Assembly: GCA_017515945.1 (NCBI GenBank)
Contig: JAFWDX010000314.1
Coordinates: forward strand, 1-13,237
Source: Blautia sp.
GTDB taxonomy: Bacteria; Bacillota; Clostridia; Lachnospirales; Lachnospiraceae
DNA length: 13,237 nucleotides
Direction of reading: 5' to 3'
The translations under genes and the position numbers were made by a program. The notes beneath the pieces are model-generated. The model was not told where the DNA came from and searched no databases. It worked only from the letters and a program-made list of their open reading frames with translations. This document shows positions 6,185 through 13,237 of this stretch, piece after piece (within the stretch, counting starts at the first letter, position 1; each line of letters begins with the position of its first letter).

Positions 6185-8683
6185 ATGAAGCTTTCGTTTT
6201 CTATTCAGAACTGGTCCGGCATTTCGTGGAATGAGCTCTGCGCGGTTGCCTCGGATGTGCGGATCCAGGGTGTTGAAATATATGATGTGAAAAGTCCTGT
6301 CTTTGCAGGCAAGGATTCTCCCGCAAATCCTGAAATGGCCGCTGCCGCCAGACGCAGCCTGGTCCGTCAGAATCTGCAGGTTCCCTGTGTGGATACGGTA
6401 ATGGATTTTACCGATCCGGCCTTTGCGGATGAATTTGAAAATGTCCTCACCATGGCGGTTAATCTCGGCATCAGCTACATCGCTTTGCATACCCGGTGTG
6501 AGGATACATCGGTATGCGAAGCTTCTCTGCAGAGATTCATGGAACGCATAGCGGATACCAGAGTCGTACTGCTGGTGGAATCCACCGGTGAATATGCGGA
6601 TACCGCAAAGCTCCGTGACCTGCTCAACCGGTTTGCGGATGACAGACTGGGCGCGGTATGGGACATGTATGCCACGTATGTCCGGGGCAAGGAGGACGCG
6701 GAGACGACCATAACAAATCTCGGCGCGTATGTACGCCATGTGCATGTGCATGATTTTCGCTGGGACGACGGGGCTTTTGTCCCCGAGCTGATCGGTGACG
6801 GGTCCCTGCCCATGAAGGATATGATGAACGCCCTTCGTTCGGTCAATTATGACGGTTTCATTTCCCTGCAGTGGGATCCGGACTGGATCGAGGGGTTGGG
6901 CGACCTGGAGATCATCCTGATTCATTTCGCTACATGTATGGGCCGCTTTGAGAGTACGAGGCTGCATCGCCGTCACCATTACTGGAACAATGCGCATACC
7001 GGAAAATATGTCTGGAAGAAGGAAGAGTTGATCGACAAGACCTTCCCCCAGGTGCTGGACACCATGGTCAATGAATTCCCGGATCAGCTTGCGATCAAAT
7101 TTACGACCCTTGATTACACTCGTACGTACCGCCAGTTCAGGGACGACGTGGATGAATTTGCCCGCGCGCTGGTATCGCTGGGAGTGCGTGCAGGCAGCAA
7201 GGTCACCATCTGGGCGACCAATGTACCCGCCTGGTTTCTTACCTTCTGGGCCAGCACAAAGATCGGCGCGGTTCTGGTGACCATGAATACGGCGTACAAG
7301 ATCCATGAAGCGGAATATCTGCTGCGTCAGTCGGATACCCATACGCTGGTCATGATCGACGGTTACAGGGATTCCAACTATAAAGAGATCATCAACGAAC
7401 TGTGCCCGGAGCTGGCCTCCAATAAGCCCGGACAGCCGTTGCACGCCCGCCGGCTTCCCTTCCTGCGCAACGTGATCAGCGTGGGCTTTCGTATGCCCGG
7501 CGCCCTGACCTGGGAGGAATCTCTCGAGTATGCCAGCCGGACGCCCATGGCCGAGATTACCCGTATGGCCAGTGCGGTCAATGTCAATGATGTCTGCAAC
7601 ATGCAGTATACGTCCGGCACGACCGGATTCCCCAAAGGCGTCATGCTGACGCATTATAATATTGTAAATGACGGCAAGAGCATCGGCGACGGCATGGATC
7701 TGTCCACGGCGGACCGCATGATGATCCAGGTGCCCATGTTCCACTGCTTCGGGATGGTGCTGGCCATGACGGCCACCATGACCCATGGAGGAACGATCCT
7801 GCCGATTCCCTATTTCAGCCCGAAATCGTCCCTTGCATGCATCAACAATGAACATATAACGGCCTTTCATGGTGTGCCGGCGATGTTCATCGCCATGCTG
7901 CAGCATCCGGATTTCCCAAAGACGGATTTCAGTTACATGCGTACCGGCATCATGGCCGGAAGTCCCTGCCCGATCGCGGTCATGCGCGATGTGGTTGAAA
8001 AGATGCACATGCCTGAGATCGTTATCGTATACGGACAGACAGAGGCATCTCCGGGCTGTACGATGAGCCGGACGACAGATTCTCTGGAGGTCCGTGTGAC
8101 GACGGTCGGGAGAGCATTCCCGGAGATCGAGTGCAAGATTGTGGATCCCGAAACCGGGGAAGACTGCCCGGATGAGGTGATCGGTGAATTTGTGGCCCGC
8201 GGCTACAATATCATGAAAGGGTATTATAAGATGCCCAAAGCCACCGCCTCGGCCATCGACAAAGATGGATGGCTCCATACAGGCGATCTGGCCTGCCGGA
8301 CTCCGGAGGGGAATTACAGGATTACCGGGCGGCTTAAGGATATGATCATTCGTGGTGGTGAAAATATTTATCCCAAGGAGATCGAAGAATTTATCTATAC
8401 CCATCCAAAGGTGAGCGACGTACAGGTCATCGGCGTACCCGACCAGGCGATGGGTGAGAAGATCATGACCTGCATCATCCTCAAAGAAGGCGAGACCATG
8501 ACAGAACAGGAAATGAAGCAGTATGTTCTGGATCATATGGCAAAACACAAGGTGCCGAAATATATCGACTTTGTCGACGGATTCCCGATGAATGACGCCG
8601 GGAAGATCCAGAAATACAAAATGCGAGAGCAGGCGGTGGAAAAACTGGGCCTGCAGAAGGCGGCGTCGATCGAGACGGCCTGA
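6185..8683 (+). CDS. Fusion: sugar-isomerase-type TIM barrel + acyl-CoA synthetase
   Basis: One uninterrupted 832-residue frame. Residues 1-250 resemble xylose isomerase-like/AP endonuclease 2-type TIM barrels (sugar-phosphate isomerases and epimerases): VES with Glu132, WD with Asp160 and HVHVHD (185-190). The usual final Glu ligand appears as Gln229 in ISLQWDP. Residues about 275-825 form a complete adenylate-forming ligase of the fatty-acyl-CoA synthetase type (ACSF2-like by eye): P-loop YTSGTTGFPKG (475-485), YGQTE (616-620), GWLHTGD (695-701), GRLKDMIIRGGENIYP, and the catalytic C-terminal lysine Lys807 in AGKIQK. That half should activate a carboxylic acid with ATP and then load CoA. 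The substrate is unknown. The start is set by GGAGG at 6171-6175; an out-of-frame ATG at 6178 is ignored. It follows the LeuA-like gene by 26 bases and is followed by a strong terminator, so the pair is one operon. The joining of domains looks genuine, since no stop or restart signal is seen near residues 250-275. Confidence 0.88.
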   Translation: MKLSFSIQNWSGISWNELCAVASDVRIQGVEIYDVKSPVFAGKDSPANPEMAAAARRSLVRQNLQVPCVDTVMDFTDPAFADEFENVLTMAVNLGISYIALHTRCEDTSVCEASLQRFMERIADTRVVLLVESTGEYADTAKLRDLLNRFADDRLGAVWDMYATYVRGKEDAETTITNLGAYVRHVHVHDFRWDDGAFVPELIGDGSLPMKDMMNALRSVNYDGFISLQWDPDWIEGLGDLEIILIHFATCMGRFESTRLHRRHHYWNNAHTGKYVWKKEELIDKTFPQVLDTMVNEFPDQLAIKFTTLDYTRTYRQFRDDVDEFARALVSLGVRAGSKVTIWATNVPAWFLTFWASTKIGAVLVTMNTAYKIHEAEYLLRQSDTHTLVMIDGYRDSNYKEIINELCPELASNKPGQPLHARRLPFLRNVISVGFRMPGALTWEESLEYASRTPMAEITRMASAVNVNDVCNMQYTSGTTGFPKGVMLTHYNIVNDGKSIGDGMDLSTADRMMIQVPMFHCFGMVLAMTATMTHGGTILPIPYFSPKSSLACINNEHITAFHGVPAMFIAMLQHPDFPKTDFSYMRTGIMAGSPCPIAVMRDVVEKMHMPEIVIVYGQTEASPGCTMSRTTDSLEVRVTTVGRAFPEIECKIVDPETGEDCPDEVIGEFVARGYNIMKGYYKMPKATASAIDKDGWLHTGDLACRTPEGNYRITGRLKDMIIRGGENIYPKEIEEFIYTHPKVSDVQVIGVPDQAMGEKIMTCIILKEGETMTEQEMKQYVLDHMAKHKVPKYIDFVDGFPMNDAGKIQKYKMREQAVEKLGLQKAASIETA

Positions 8684-8689
8684 TCTATG

Positions 8690-8726
8690 ATACCTGTTCA
8701 GTCTGACTGGACAGGTATTATTTTTT
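8690..8726 (+). terminator. Strong intrinsic terminator closing the operon
   Basis: ATACCTGTTCAGT (8690-8702) pairs with ACTGGACAGGTAT (8706-8718), 13 bp with a single wobble, around the loop CTG, followed by TATTTTTT. It starts 7 bases after the fusion gene's stop. It separates the LeuA-like/fusion operon from the amidohydrolase-nifJ unit. The left arm contains CTGTTCAGTC, ten bases of the dispersed repeat core. Confidence 0.9.
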
Positions 8727-8731
8727 ATACT
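8703..8731 (+). promoter_or_regulatory. Weak candidate promoter for the amidohydrolase gene
   Basis: CTGACT (8703-8708, 4 of 6 to the -35 consensus) and TATACT (8726-8731, 5 of 6 to the -10 consensus) lie 17 bases apart, overlapping the terminator. Some promoter is expected here because the preceding operon is terminated, but the match is modest. Confidence 0.3.
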
Positions 8732-8753
8732 CGCATAAATCAGGAGAAAAAAG

Positions 8754-9566
8754 ATGTACAGAATCGTGGACAGTCATTGTCATATTTATCCGGATGGGAT
8801 CGCCCGAAAAGCCGTTAAGGCTGTGGACAGATTTTACGACGGTCTGCCGGCCGATCATCACGACGGAACGGTATCTACTTTGCTGGATTCCGGACGTGCA
8901 TGCGGGATCTCTCATTTTATCGTACATTCAGTGGCTACCACACCACATCAGGTTTCCTCCATCAATCATTTTATCGCACGCAGTGTTGCAGAGTCCGATG
9001 GACGCATGACCGGGATGGGTACCATGCATCTGGAGAGTGGTGACCTGGAAAGAGACCTGGATGAGATCATCGGTCTTGGCCTCAAGGGCGTCAAACTCCA
9101 TCCTGATATCCAGAAATTCAATGTGGATGATATACAGGCCATGCGGATCTTTGAGATGTGTGAGGATAAAGGGCTTCCGGTCTGTGTACATACGGGTGAT
9201 TACAGATACGATTATTCTAATCCGCCCCGAGTGGCCCGGGTCCTGCGGGCTTTCCCCAGGCTGAAATTTATTGGGGCTCATTTCGGCGGATGGAGCGTAT
9301 GGGACGAGGCGATCAGGATCCTGCCCGATTTTCCAAACCTGATGGTGGATACATCCTCCACTTTCCACTGGAAGGAACCGGAGGCTGTCCGGGAAATGAT
9401 CTATATTTACGGGCCGGAGCGGGTCATGTTCGGTACGGACTATCCGCTCTGGTATCAGGATCCGGATCTGGCTTATATGAGAACACTCAACCTGAAGCCG
9501 GAAGAGTTTGAAAAAATCTTCTGGAAAAATGCTGCGGAGCTATTTCACATCGACTTCGGTGACTGA
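8754..9566 (+). CDS. TIM-barrel metal-dependent hydrolase (amidohydrolase family 2)
   Basis: A 270-residue cytoplasmic protein with the metal-site pattern of the amidohydrolase superfamily, COG2159 type: DSHCH (His8, His10) on strand 1, GVKLHP (Lys114), VHTGD (His146), GAHFGG (His176) and FGTDYPL (Asp229). Relatives include hydrolases and the metal-dependent decarboxylases related to ACMSD and gamma-resorcylate decarboxylase. The substrate cannot be named from motifs alone. Length is normal and the protein looks intact. The start at 8754 is backed by AGGAG (8742-8746), 7 bases upstream. It lies 40 bases before nifJ on the same strand and probably shares its transcript. Its last codons and stop (GGT-GAC-TGA) lie on half a copy of the dispersed repeat. 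Confidence 0.82.
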   Translation: MYRIVDSHCHIYPDGIARKAVKAVDRFYDGLPADHHDGTVSTLLDSGRACGISHFIVHSVATTPHQVSSINHFIARSVAESDGRMTGMGTMHLESGDLERDLDEIIGLGLKGVKLHPDIQKFNVDDIQAMRIFEMCEDKGLPVCVHTGDYRYDYSNPPRVARVLRAFPRLKFIGAHFGGWSVWDEAIRILPDFPNLMVDTSSTFHWKEPEAVREMIYIYGPERVMFGTDYPLWYQDPDLAYMRTLNLKPEEFEKIFWKNAAELFHIDFGD

Positions 9567-9572
9567 ACAGTT
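9561..9572 (-). repeat. Dispersed palindromic element, half copy D
   Basis: The exact core GACTGAACAGTT lies at 9561-9572. The match to copies B and C extends to GTGACTGAACAGTT (9559-9572). The partner arm seen in copies A-C (GTAACTGT) is missing at the expected distance, so this is a half or decayed copy. It supplies the amidohydrolase stop codon (TGA, 9564-9566) and most of the spacer before nifJ. Confidence 0.6.
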
Positions 9573-9606
9573 GGCGGTTACCGTAAAACCTAATGGAGAC
9601 AGACAG

Positions 9607-12600
9607 ATGAACGACAACAAAAAAACATATGTAACGATGGACGGGAATGAGGCAGCGGCTTATATTGCCTATGCATTTACCGAGATCGCGGCAATCTATC
9701 CGATCACTCCGTCTTCACCCATGGCCGGAAAAACGGACGTATGGTCTGCCAAAGGCAGGAAAAATCTGTTCGGGCAGCAGGTGCAGCTGATGGAGATGCA
9801 GTCCGAGGCAGGTGCCTGCGCAGCTGTACACGGCGCGCTGCAGACAGGGGCGCTGGCCACCAGTTATACATCATCACAGGGACTGATGCTGATGATCCCG
9901 GTCATGCACCGGATCGCAGGCGAACGTCTGCCGGGTGTGCTGCATGTGGCTGCGAGAACCGTAGGCACACATGCCATGTCGATCTTTGGCGATCATTCGG
10001 ACGTGATGAACTGCCGACAGACCGGATTTGCCATGCTGGCCACCGGCAGTGTGCAGGAGGTCATGGATCTGGCAGGGGTCGCTCATCTGGCCGCTGTCAG
10101 GGGCAGGGTTCCCTTTATGCATTTCTTTGATGGCTTTCGGACGAGCCATGAGATCGACAAAGTGGAGCAGATCGATTACGAAGACCTGCGGGGCATGCTG
10201 GATTATGAAGCCCTCGATGCATTCAGAGCCCATGCACTCAATCCGGAGCATCCGATGATCCGTGCCACGGTGCAGAATCCGGACATCTATTTCCAGGTCC
10301 GTGAGGCCAATAATACCGCTTATGAACAGCTTCCGGATATTGTGGAAGATTATATGGGCAGGATCAATGAGCTGACCGGTCGGGATTATCACGTATTCAA
10401 CTATTATGGCGCACCGGATGCGGACAGAGTCATCGTAGCCATGGGATCTGTCTCAGGGTGCATCTGCGAAGTGGTGGATGCGCTCAACGCGGCAGGGGAG
10501 AAGGTCGGCTTTATTCAGGTTCATCTTTTCCGTCCCTTTGATATCTCACGATTTACTGCCGCCATACCTGCCACCTGCAAGGCCGTTGCCGTACTGGACC
10601 GCACAAAGGAAATGGGCAGTGCCGGCGAACCTCTTTATCAGGATGTATGTACTGCTCTGCGAGGAAGAAATGATCTGGTGGTGGTCGGAGGACGGTATGG
10701 CCTTTCCTCAAAGGATACAGCCCCGTCTCAGATCGTGGCGGTCTATGAGAATCTTCGCGCTGCTTCTCCGGTGAACAGCTTTACCATCGGGATCATTGAC
10801 GATGTGACGCACCGGTCTCTGCCGGAAAAAGGCGCCTTTTATCCTGAAAATGACGGCGTCGTGAGCTGCAAATTCTGGGGCCTGGGCTCAGATGGCACCG
10901 TCGGAGCCAACAAAAATACCGTGGAGATCATCAACAGTCATACCGCAAAATTTGCCCAGGCTTATTTTGAATATGACGCAAAGAAATCCTACGGAATCAC
11001 AAAGAGCCATCTGCGTTTTGGAGACAGTCCGATCCGCTCATCCTATTATGTGAAGCGCGCGGATTTTGTGGCGTGTCATAATCCGACATATATTGAGAGA
11101 TATGACATCGCCGAGGAGGTAAAGGACGGAGGCATCCTGCTCCTGAACTGCCCGTGGGAGGGCGCTGAACTGGAAAAGCACCTGCCAGCGCATACAAAAC
11201 GTGAGATCGCGTCCCGCCACATTCGTTTTTACACGATCGACGCCGTGAAAATCGCGGGAGAGCTTGGTCTTGGAAATCACTTCAATATGGTACTGCAGTC
11301 GGCGTTCTTCCATCTGATGCCGGTCATCCCGGTGGATGAGGCCGTCGGTTATATGAAAGACGCAGCGGCAAAGACATATTTTGCAAAGGGCGAAGAGGTC
11401 GTGGCGAAAAATCTGGCGGCGATCGATGCCGGAAAGGACGGCCTGAAGGAGGTCGCGGTTCCTGAAAGCTGGAAGGACACCCAGGATCCGCCGGCACAGC
11501 AGCGCAATGTCCCCGAGGTGGTGACAAAGATCCTGGAGCCGCTCAATGACCAGAAGGGTGATGATCTGCCGGTCAGCGCCTTTGAAAAATACATCGACGG
11601 AGTCATGGACATGGGCCTGACGGCTTATGAAAAACGCGGGATTGCGATCCGCGTGCCTGTATGGGATCCGGATAAATGCATTCAGTGCAATAAGTGCAGC
11701 TATGTCTGTCCGCATGCGGTGATCCGTCCCTATCTGCTGACAGAGAAAGAAAAAGCGTGTGCGCCTGAGGGAATGAAGACTGCGAATGCAAAAGGCAAGC
11801 AGGCAGAAGGTCTGTATTTTGCCATGCAGATCAGCGCTCTCGACTGCACGGGCTGCGGAAGCTGTGCCAATGTATGTCCCGCAAAGGAAAAAGCGTTGAC
11901 CATGACCGCGGCCGCGGATGTGCCGGATACCGGCGATGCCTGGGAATATGCGCTCTCACTGCCGGATAAAGGGGATATCTTTGATCCGTATACGGTCAAA
12001 GGCAGCCAGTTCCGCCGGCCGCTTCTGGAGTTCAGCGCAGCCTGTGCCGGCTGTGGAGAAACACCCTATGCAAAACTGCTGACCCAGCTGTACGGAGACC
12101 GCGTGTACTGGGCAAATGCCACCGGCTGTTCACAGGCCTGGGGCAGCGCGATGCCTGGTATTCCATATACCACCAATCCGGAAGGAAGGGGACCTGCCTG
12201 GTCCAACTCCCTGTTTGAAAATAATGCCGAATTCAGTCTGGGCATGGTCCTTTCCGTGCGCCAGCAGAGGGAAGCCCAAAAGATGAGGATCGAGGCCTAC
12301 AGGGAACAGACGGAGAATGAGACCGTGCGTGGGGCGATCGACGGCTGGCTGCAGACCTATGAGGATATCGACGCCAATGCGGCAGCGAGCCGGGATCTTA
12401 TCGCCGCTCTGGAAACATGTGGTGACGAAGCTGCGGATACGATCCTGCGTTATAAAGACCAGATCTCCAAAAAGACCTTCTGGATGTATGGCGGCGACGG
12501 CTGGGCTTATGATATCGGTTTCGGCGGTCTGGATCATGTCATCGCCAGCGGAGAGAATGTCAATGTGCTGATCGTGGATACAGAAGTTTACTCTAACACC

Positions 12601-13110
12601 GGTGGCCAGTCCAGTAAAGCTACCCCCATCGGCGCAGTGGCTCAGTTCGCGGCTGCCGGCAAAAAACGTCCCAAGAAGGACATTGGCGGCATGCTTATGA
12701 CATATGGGAATGTATATGTGGCACAGGTGGCCATGGGCGCGGATAATGCGCAGCTTGTCAAGGCCATTAGGGAGGCACAGGAATACAACGGGCCGAGTGT
12801 GATCGTCGCCTATGCGCCCTGCCAGAGCCATGGACTGAAATGCGGCATGGATAAGGTACAGGATGAGATGAAACGGGCCGTGGATGCAGGATACTGGTAT
12901 CTGTACAGATACAATCCGGACGCAGAAAAGAAATTTACACTTGACTCTAAGGCTCCGTCGATTCCTTATGAGGATTTCCTGGGAGGAGAAGTCCGTTACG
13001 CTTCCCTGCTGAGGACTTTCCCGGATAACGCAAAGCAGCTCTTTGCGGAAGGGGCCAGATTGTCAAAGGAAAAATATGACAGCCTGAAAAATATTGAGGA
13101 CAGGAGCTGA
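9607..13110 (+). CDS. nifJ: Pyruvate:ferredoxin (flavodoxin) oxidoreductase
   Basis: A 1167-residue single-chain enzyme that decarboxylates pyruvate to acetyl-CoA and CO2 and reduces ferredoxin; cytoplasmic, central to clostridial fermentation. Domains run in the expected order: pyruvate/TPP domain I with YPITPSSPMA near the N-terminus, a transketolase C-like domain, and the EKR-type linker region. A two-cluster ferredoxin domain follows (Cys691, 694, 697, 701 and Cys747, 750, 753, 757). The TPP domain carries the proximal-cluster cysteines Cys813, Cys816, Cys841 and Cys1072, the last in APCQSHG. The thiamine motif GGDGWAYDIGFGG includes Asp964. Everything needed is present. The start is placed at the ATG at 9607, 8 bases after GGAG (9595-9598), because MNDNKKTYVTMDGNEAAA matches family N-termini. 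An in-frame ATG at 9508 would lie inside the amidohydrolase gene and add 33 unrelated residues. Other 2-oxo acids cannot be excluded as substrates. Confidence 0.95.
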   Translation: MNDNKKTYVTMDGNEAAAYIAYAFTEIAAIYPITPSSPMAGKTDVWSAKGRKNLFGQQVQLMEMQSEAGACAAVHGALQTGALATSYTSSQGLMLMIPVMHRIAGERLPGVLHVAARTVGTHAMSIFGDHSDVMNCRQTGFAMLATGSVQEVMDLAGVAHLAAVRGRVPFMHFFDGFRTSHEIDKVEQIDYEDLRGMLDYEALDAFRAHALNPEHPMIRATVQNPDIYFQVREANNTAYEQLPDIVEDYMGRINELTGRDYHVFNYYGAPDADRVIVAMGSVSGCICEVVDALNAAGEKVGFIQVHLFRPFDISRFTAAIPATCKAVAVLDRTKEMGSAGEPLYQDVCTALRGRNDLVVVGGRYGLSSKDTAPSQIVAVYENLRAASPVNSFTIGIIDDVTHRSLPEKGAFYPENDGVVSCKFWGLGSDGTVGANKNTVEIINSHTAKFAQAYFEYDAKKSYGITKSHLRFGDSPIRSSYYVKRADFVACHNPTYIERYDIAEEVKDGGILLLNCPWEGAELEKHLPAHTKREIASRHIRFYTIDAVKIAGELGLGNHFNMVLQSAFFHLMPVIPVDEAVGYMKDAAAKTYFAKGEEVVAKNLAAIDAGKDGLKEVAVPESWKDTQDPPAQQRNVPEVVTKILEPLNDQKGDDLPVSAFEKYIDGVMDMGLTAYEKRGIAIRVPVWDPDKCIQCNKCSYVCPHAVIRPYLLTEKEKACAPEGMKTANAKGKQAEGLYFAMQISALDCTGCGSCANVCPAKEKALTMTAAADVPDTGDAWEYALSLPDKGDIFDPYTVKGSQFRRPLLEFSAACAGCGETPYAKLLTQLYGDRVYWANATGCSQAWGSAMPGIPYTTNPEGRGPAWSNSLFENNAEFSLGMVLSVRQQREAQKMRIEAYREQTENETVRGAIDGWLQTYEDIDANAAASRDLIAALETCGDEAADTILRYKDQISKKTFWMYGGDGWAYDIGFGGLDHVIASGENVNVLIVDTEVYSNTGGQSSKATPIGAVAQFAAAGKKRPKKDIGGMLMTYGNVYVAQVAMGADNAQLVKAIREAQEYNGPSVIVAYAPCQSHGLKCGMDKVQDEMKRAVDAGYWYLYRYNPDAEKKFTLDSKAPSIPYEDFLGGEVRYASLLRTFPDNAKQLFAEGARLSKEKYDSLKNIEDRS

Positions 13111-13174
13111 AGCTTTGCCTGTCATATACACACTTCTGTTTACGTGACAAGATAATAATTGCCGGACAGAGACG

Positions 13175-13217
13175 ATCCGCCGCATTCTGGTTCAGACTGA
13201 ACCAGGGTGCGGCGGAT
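13175..13217. terminator. Large hairpin downstream of nifJ
   Basis: ATCCGCCGCA (13175-13184) pairs with TGCGGCGGAT (13208-13217). Two T-G wobbles then lead to CTGGTTCA (13187-13194) pairing with TGAACCAG (13198-13205) around the loop GAC. That makes about 20 bp in all, beginning 64 bases after the nifJ stop. Only a poor T-run follows (TGTTG), so termination would rest on stem strength. The loop side carries GACTGAAC, the first eight bases of the dispersed repeat core. The rest of 13111-13237 shows no gene. Confidence 0.6.
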
Positions 13218-13237
13218 TGTTGCGTCATAACTGAGTA

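Noticed and set aside
6116-8548. 810-codon open frame on the minus strand
   Set aside because: It lies antisense to the fusion gene, whose plus-strand product has complete ligase motifs. The minus product has no recognisable domain and is an effect of codon composition.
9508-9606. Upstream in-frame ATG extending nifJ by 33 residues
   Set aside because: It lies inside the amidohydrolase gene, the added residues do not resemble the family, and a proper ribosome site precedes the ATG at 9607.
1-13237. CRISPR array, prophage, integrase or insertion sequence
   Set aside because: No regularly spaced repeats, no transposase, integrase or phage proteins on either strand; the tRNA-Ser gene has no visible duplicated 3' end as an attachment site.

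Overview
The window reads as an ordinary chromosomal stretch from an anaerobic member of the Bacillota, most likely a gut-type clostridium (Lachnospiraceae or a close relative). This is inferred from several things: a pyruvate:ferredoxin oxidoreductase, consensus sigma-A type promoters, strong AAGGAG/GGAGG ribosome sites, a cytoplasmic GH3 glycosidase with the C-terminal tail I associate with Lachnospiraceae, a long EpsC-type serine acetyltransferase, and roughly balanced base composition. No phage, plasmid, CRISPR or transposase gene is visible.

Layout. 1-147: intergenic leader with an inverted-repeat element and a perfect 11-bp hairpin. 148-3144 (+): a small GtrA-like membrane protein and, 3 bases later, a GH3 beta-glycosidase. 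3145-3457: a perfect 20-bp-arm hairpin, then a tRNA-Ser(CGA) gene on the minus strand with its own textbook promoter, then a second copy of the inverted-repeat element. 3458-4381 (-): serine O-acetyltransferase (cysE). 4382-4748: divergent control region with a third repeat copy, back-to-back promoters, another palindrome and a terminator-like leader hairpin. 4749-8683 (+): a two-gene unit made of a 2-isopropylmalate-synthase-like protein with an altered metal site and an 832-residue fusion of a sugar-isomerase-type TIM barrel to an acyl-CoA synthetase. It is closed by a strong intrinsic terminator at 8690-8726. 8754-13110 (+): a TIM-barrel amidohydrolase and pyruvate:ferredoxin oxidoreductase (nifJ), with half a repeat copy between them. 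13111-13237: a large hairpin near the right edge.

How the genes fit together. gtrA-GH3 looks like a glycan or glycoside unit, cysE makes the cysteine precursor O-acetylserine, and nifJ is central fermentative metabolism. The least explained part is 4749-8683. LeuA-family enzymes condense an acyl-CoA with a 2-oxo acid, and an acyl-CoA synthetase could supply the acyl-CoA. However, the LeuA-like protein has lost the HxH metal ligands (QxS instead), has Glu in place of the DRE-motif Asp, and lacks the GxGERxGN loop. The TIM-barrel half of its partner also seems to have lost one metal ligand. This is the best candidate here for an undescribed pathway; its substrate cannot be read from the sequence.

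The other notable pattern is a dispersed palindromic element with the 12-base core GACTGAACAGTT. It has four copies in 13 kb, all between genes or at a gene edge, and two of them flank cysE in the same orientation.
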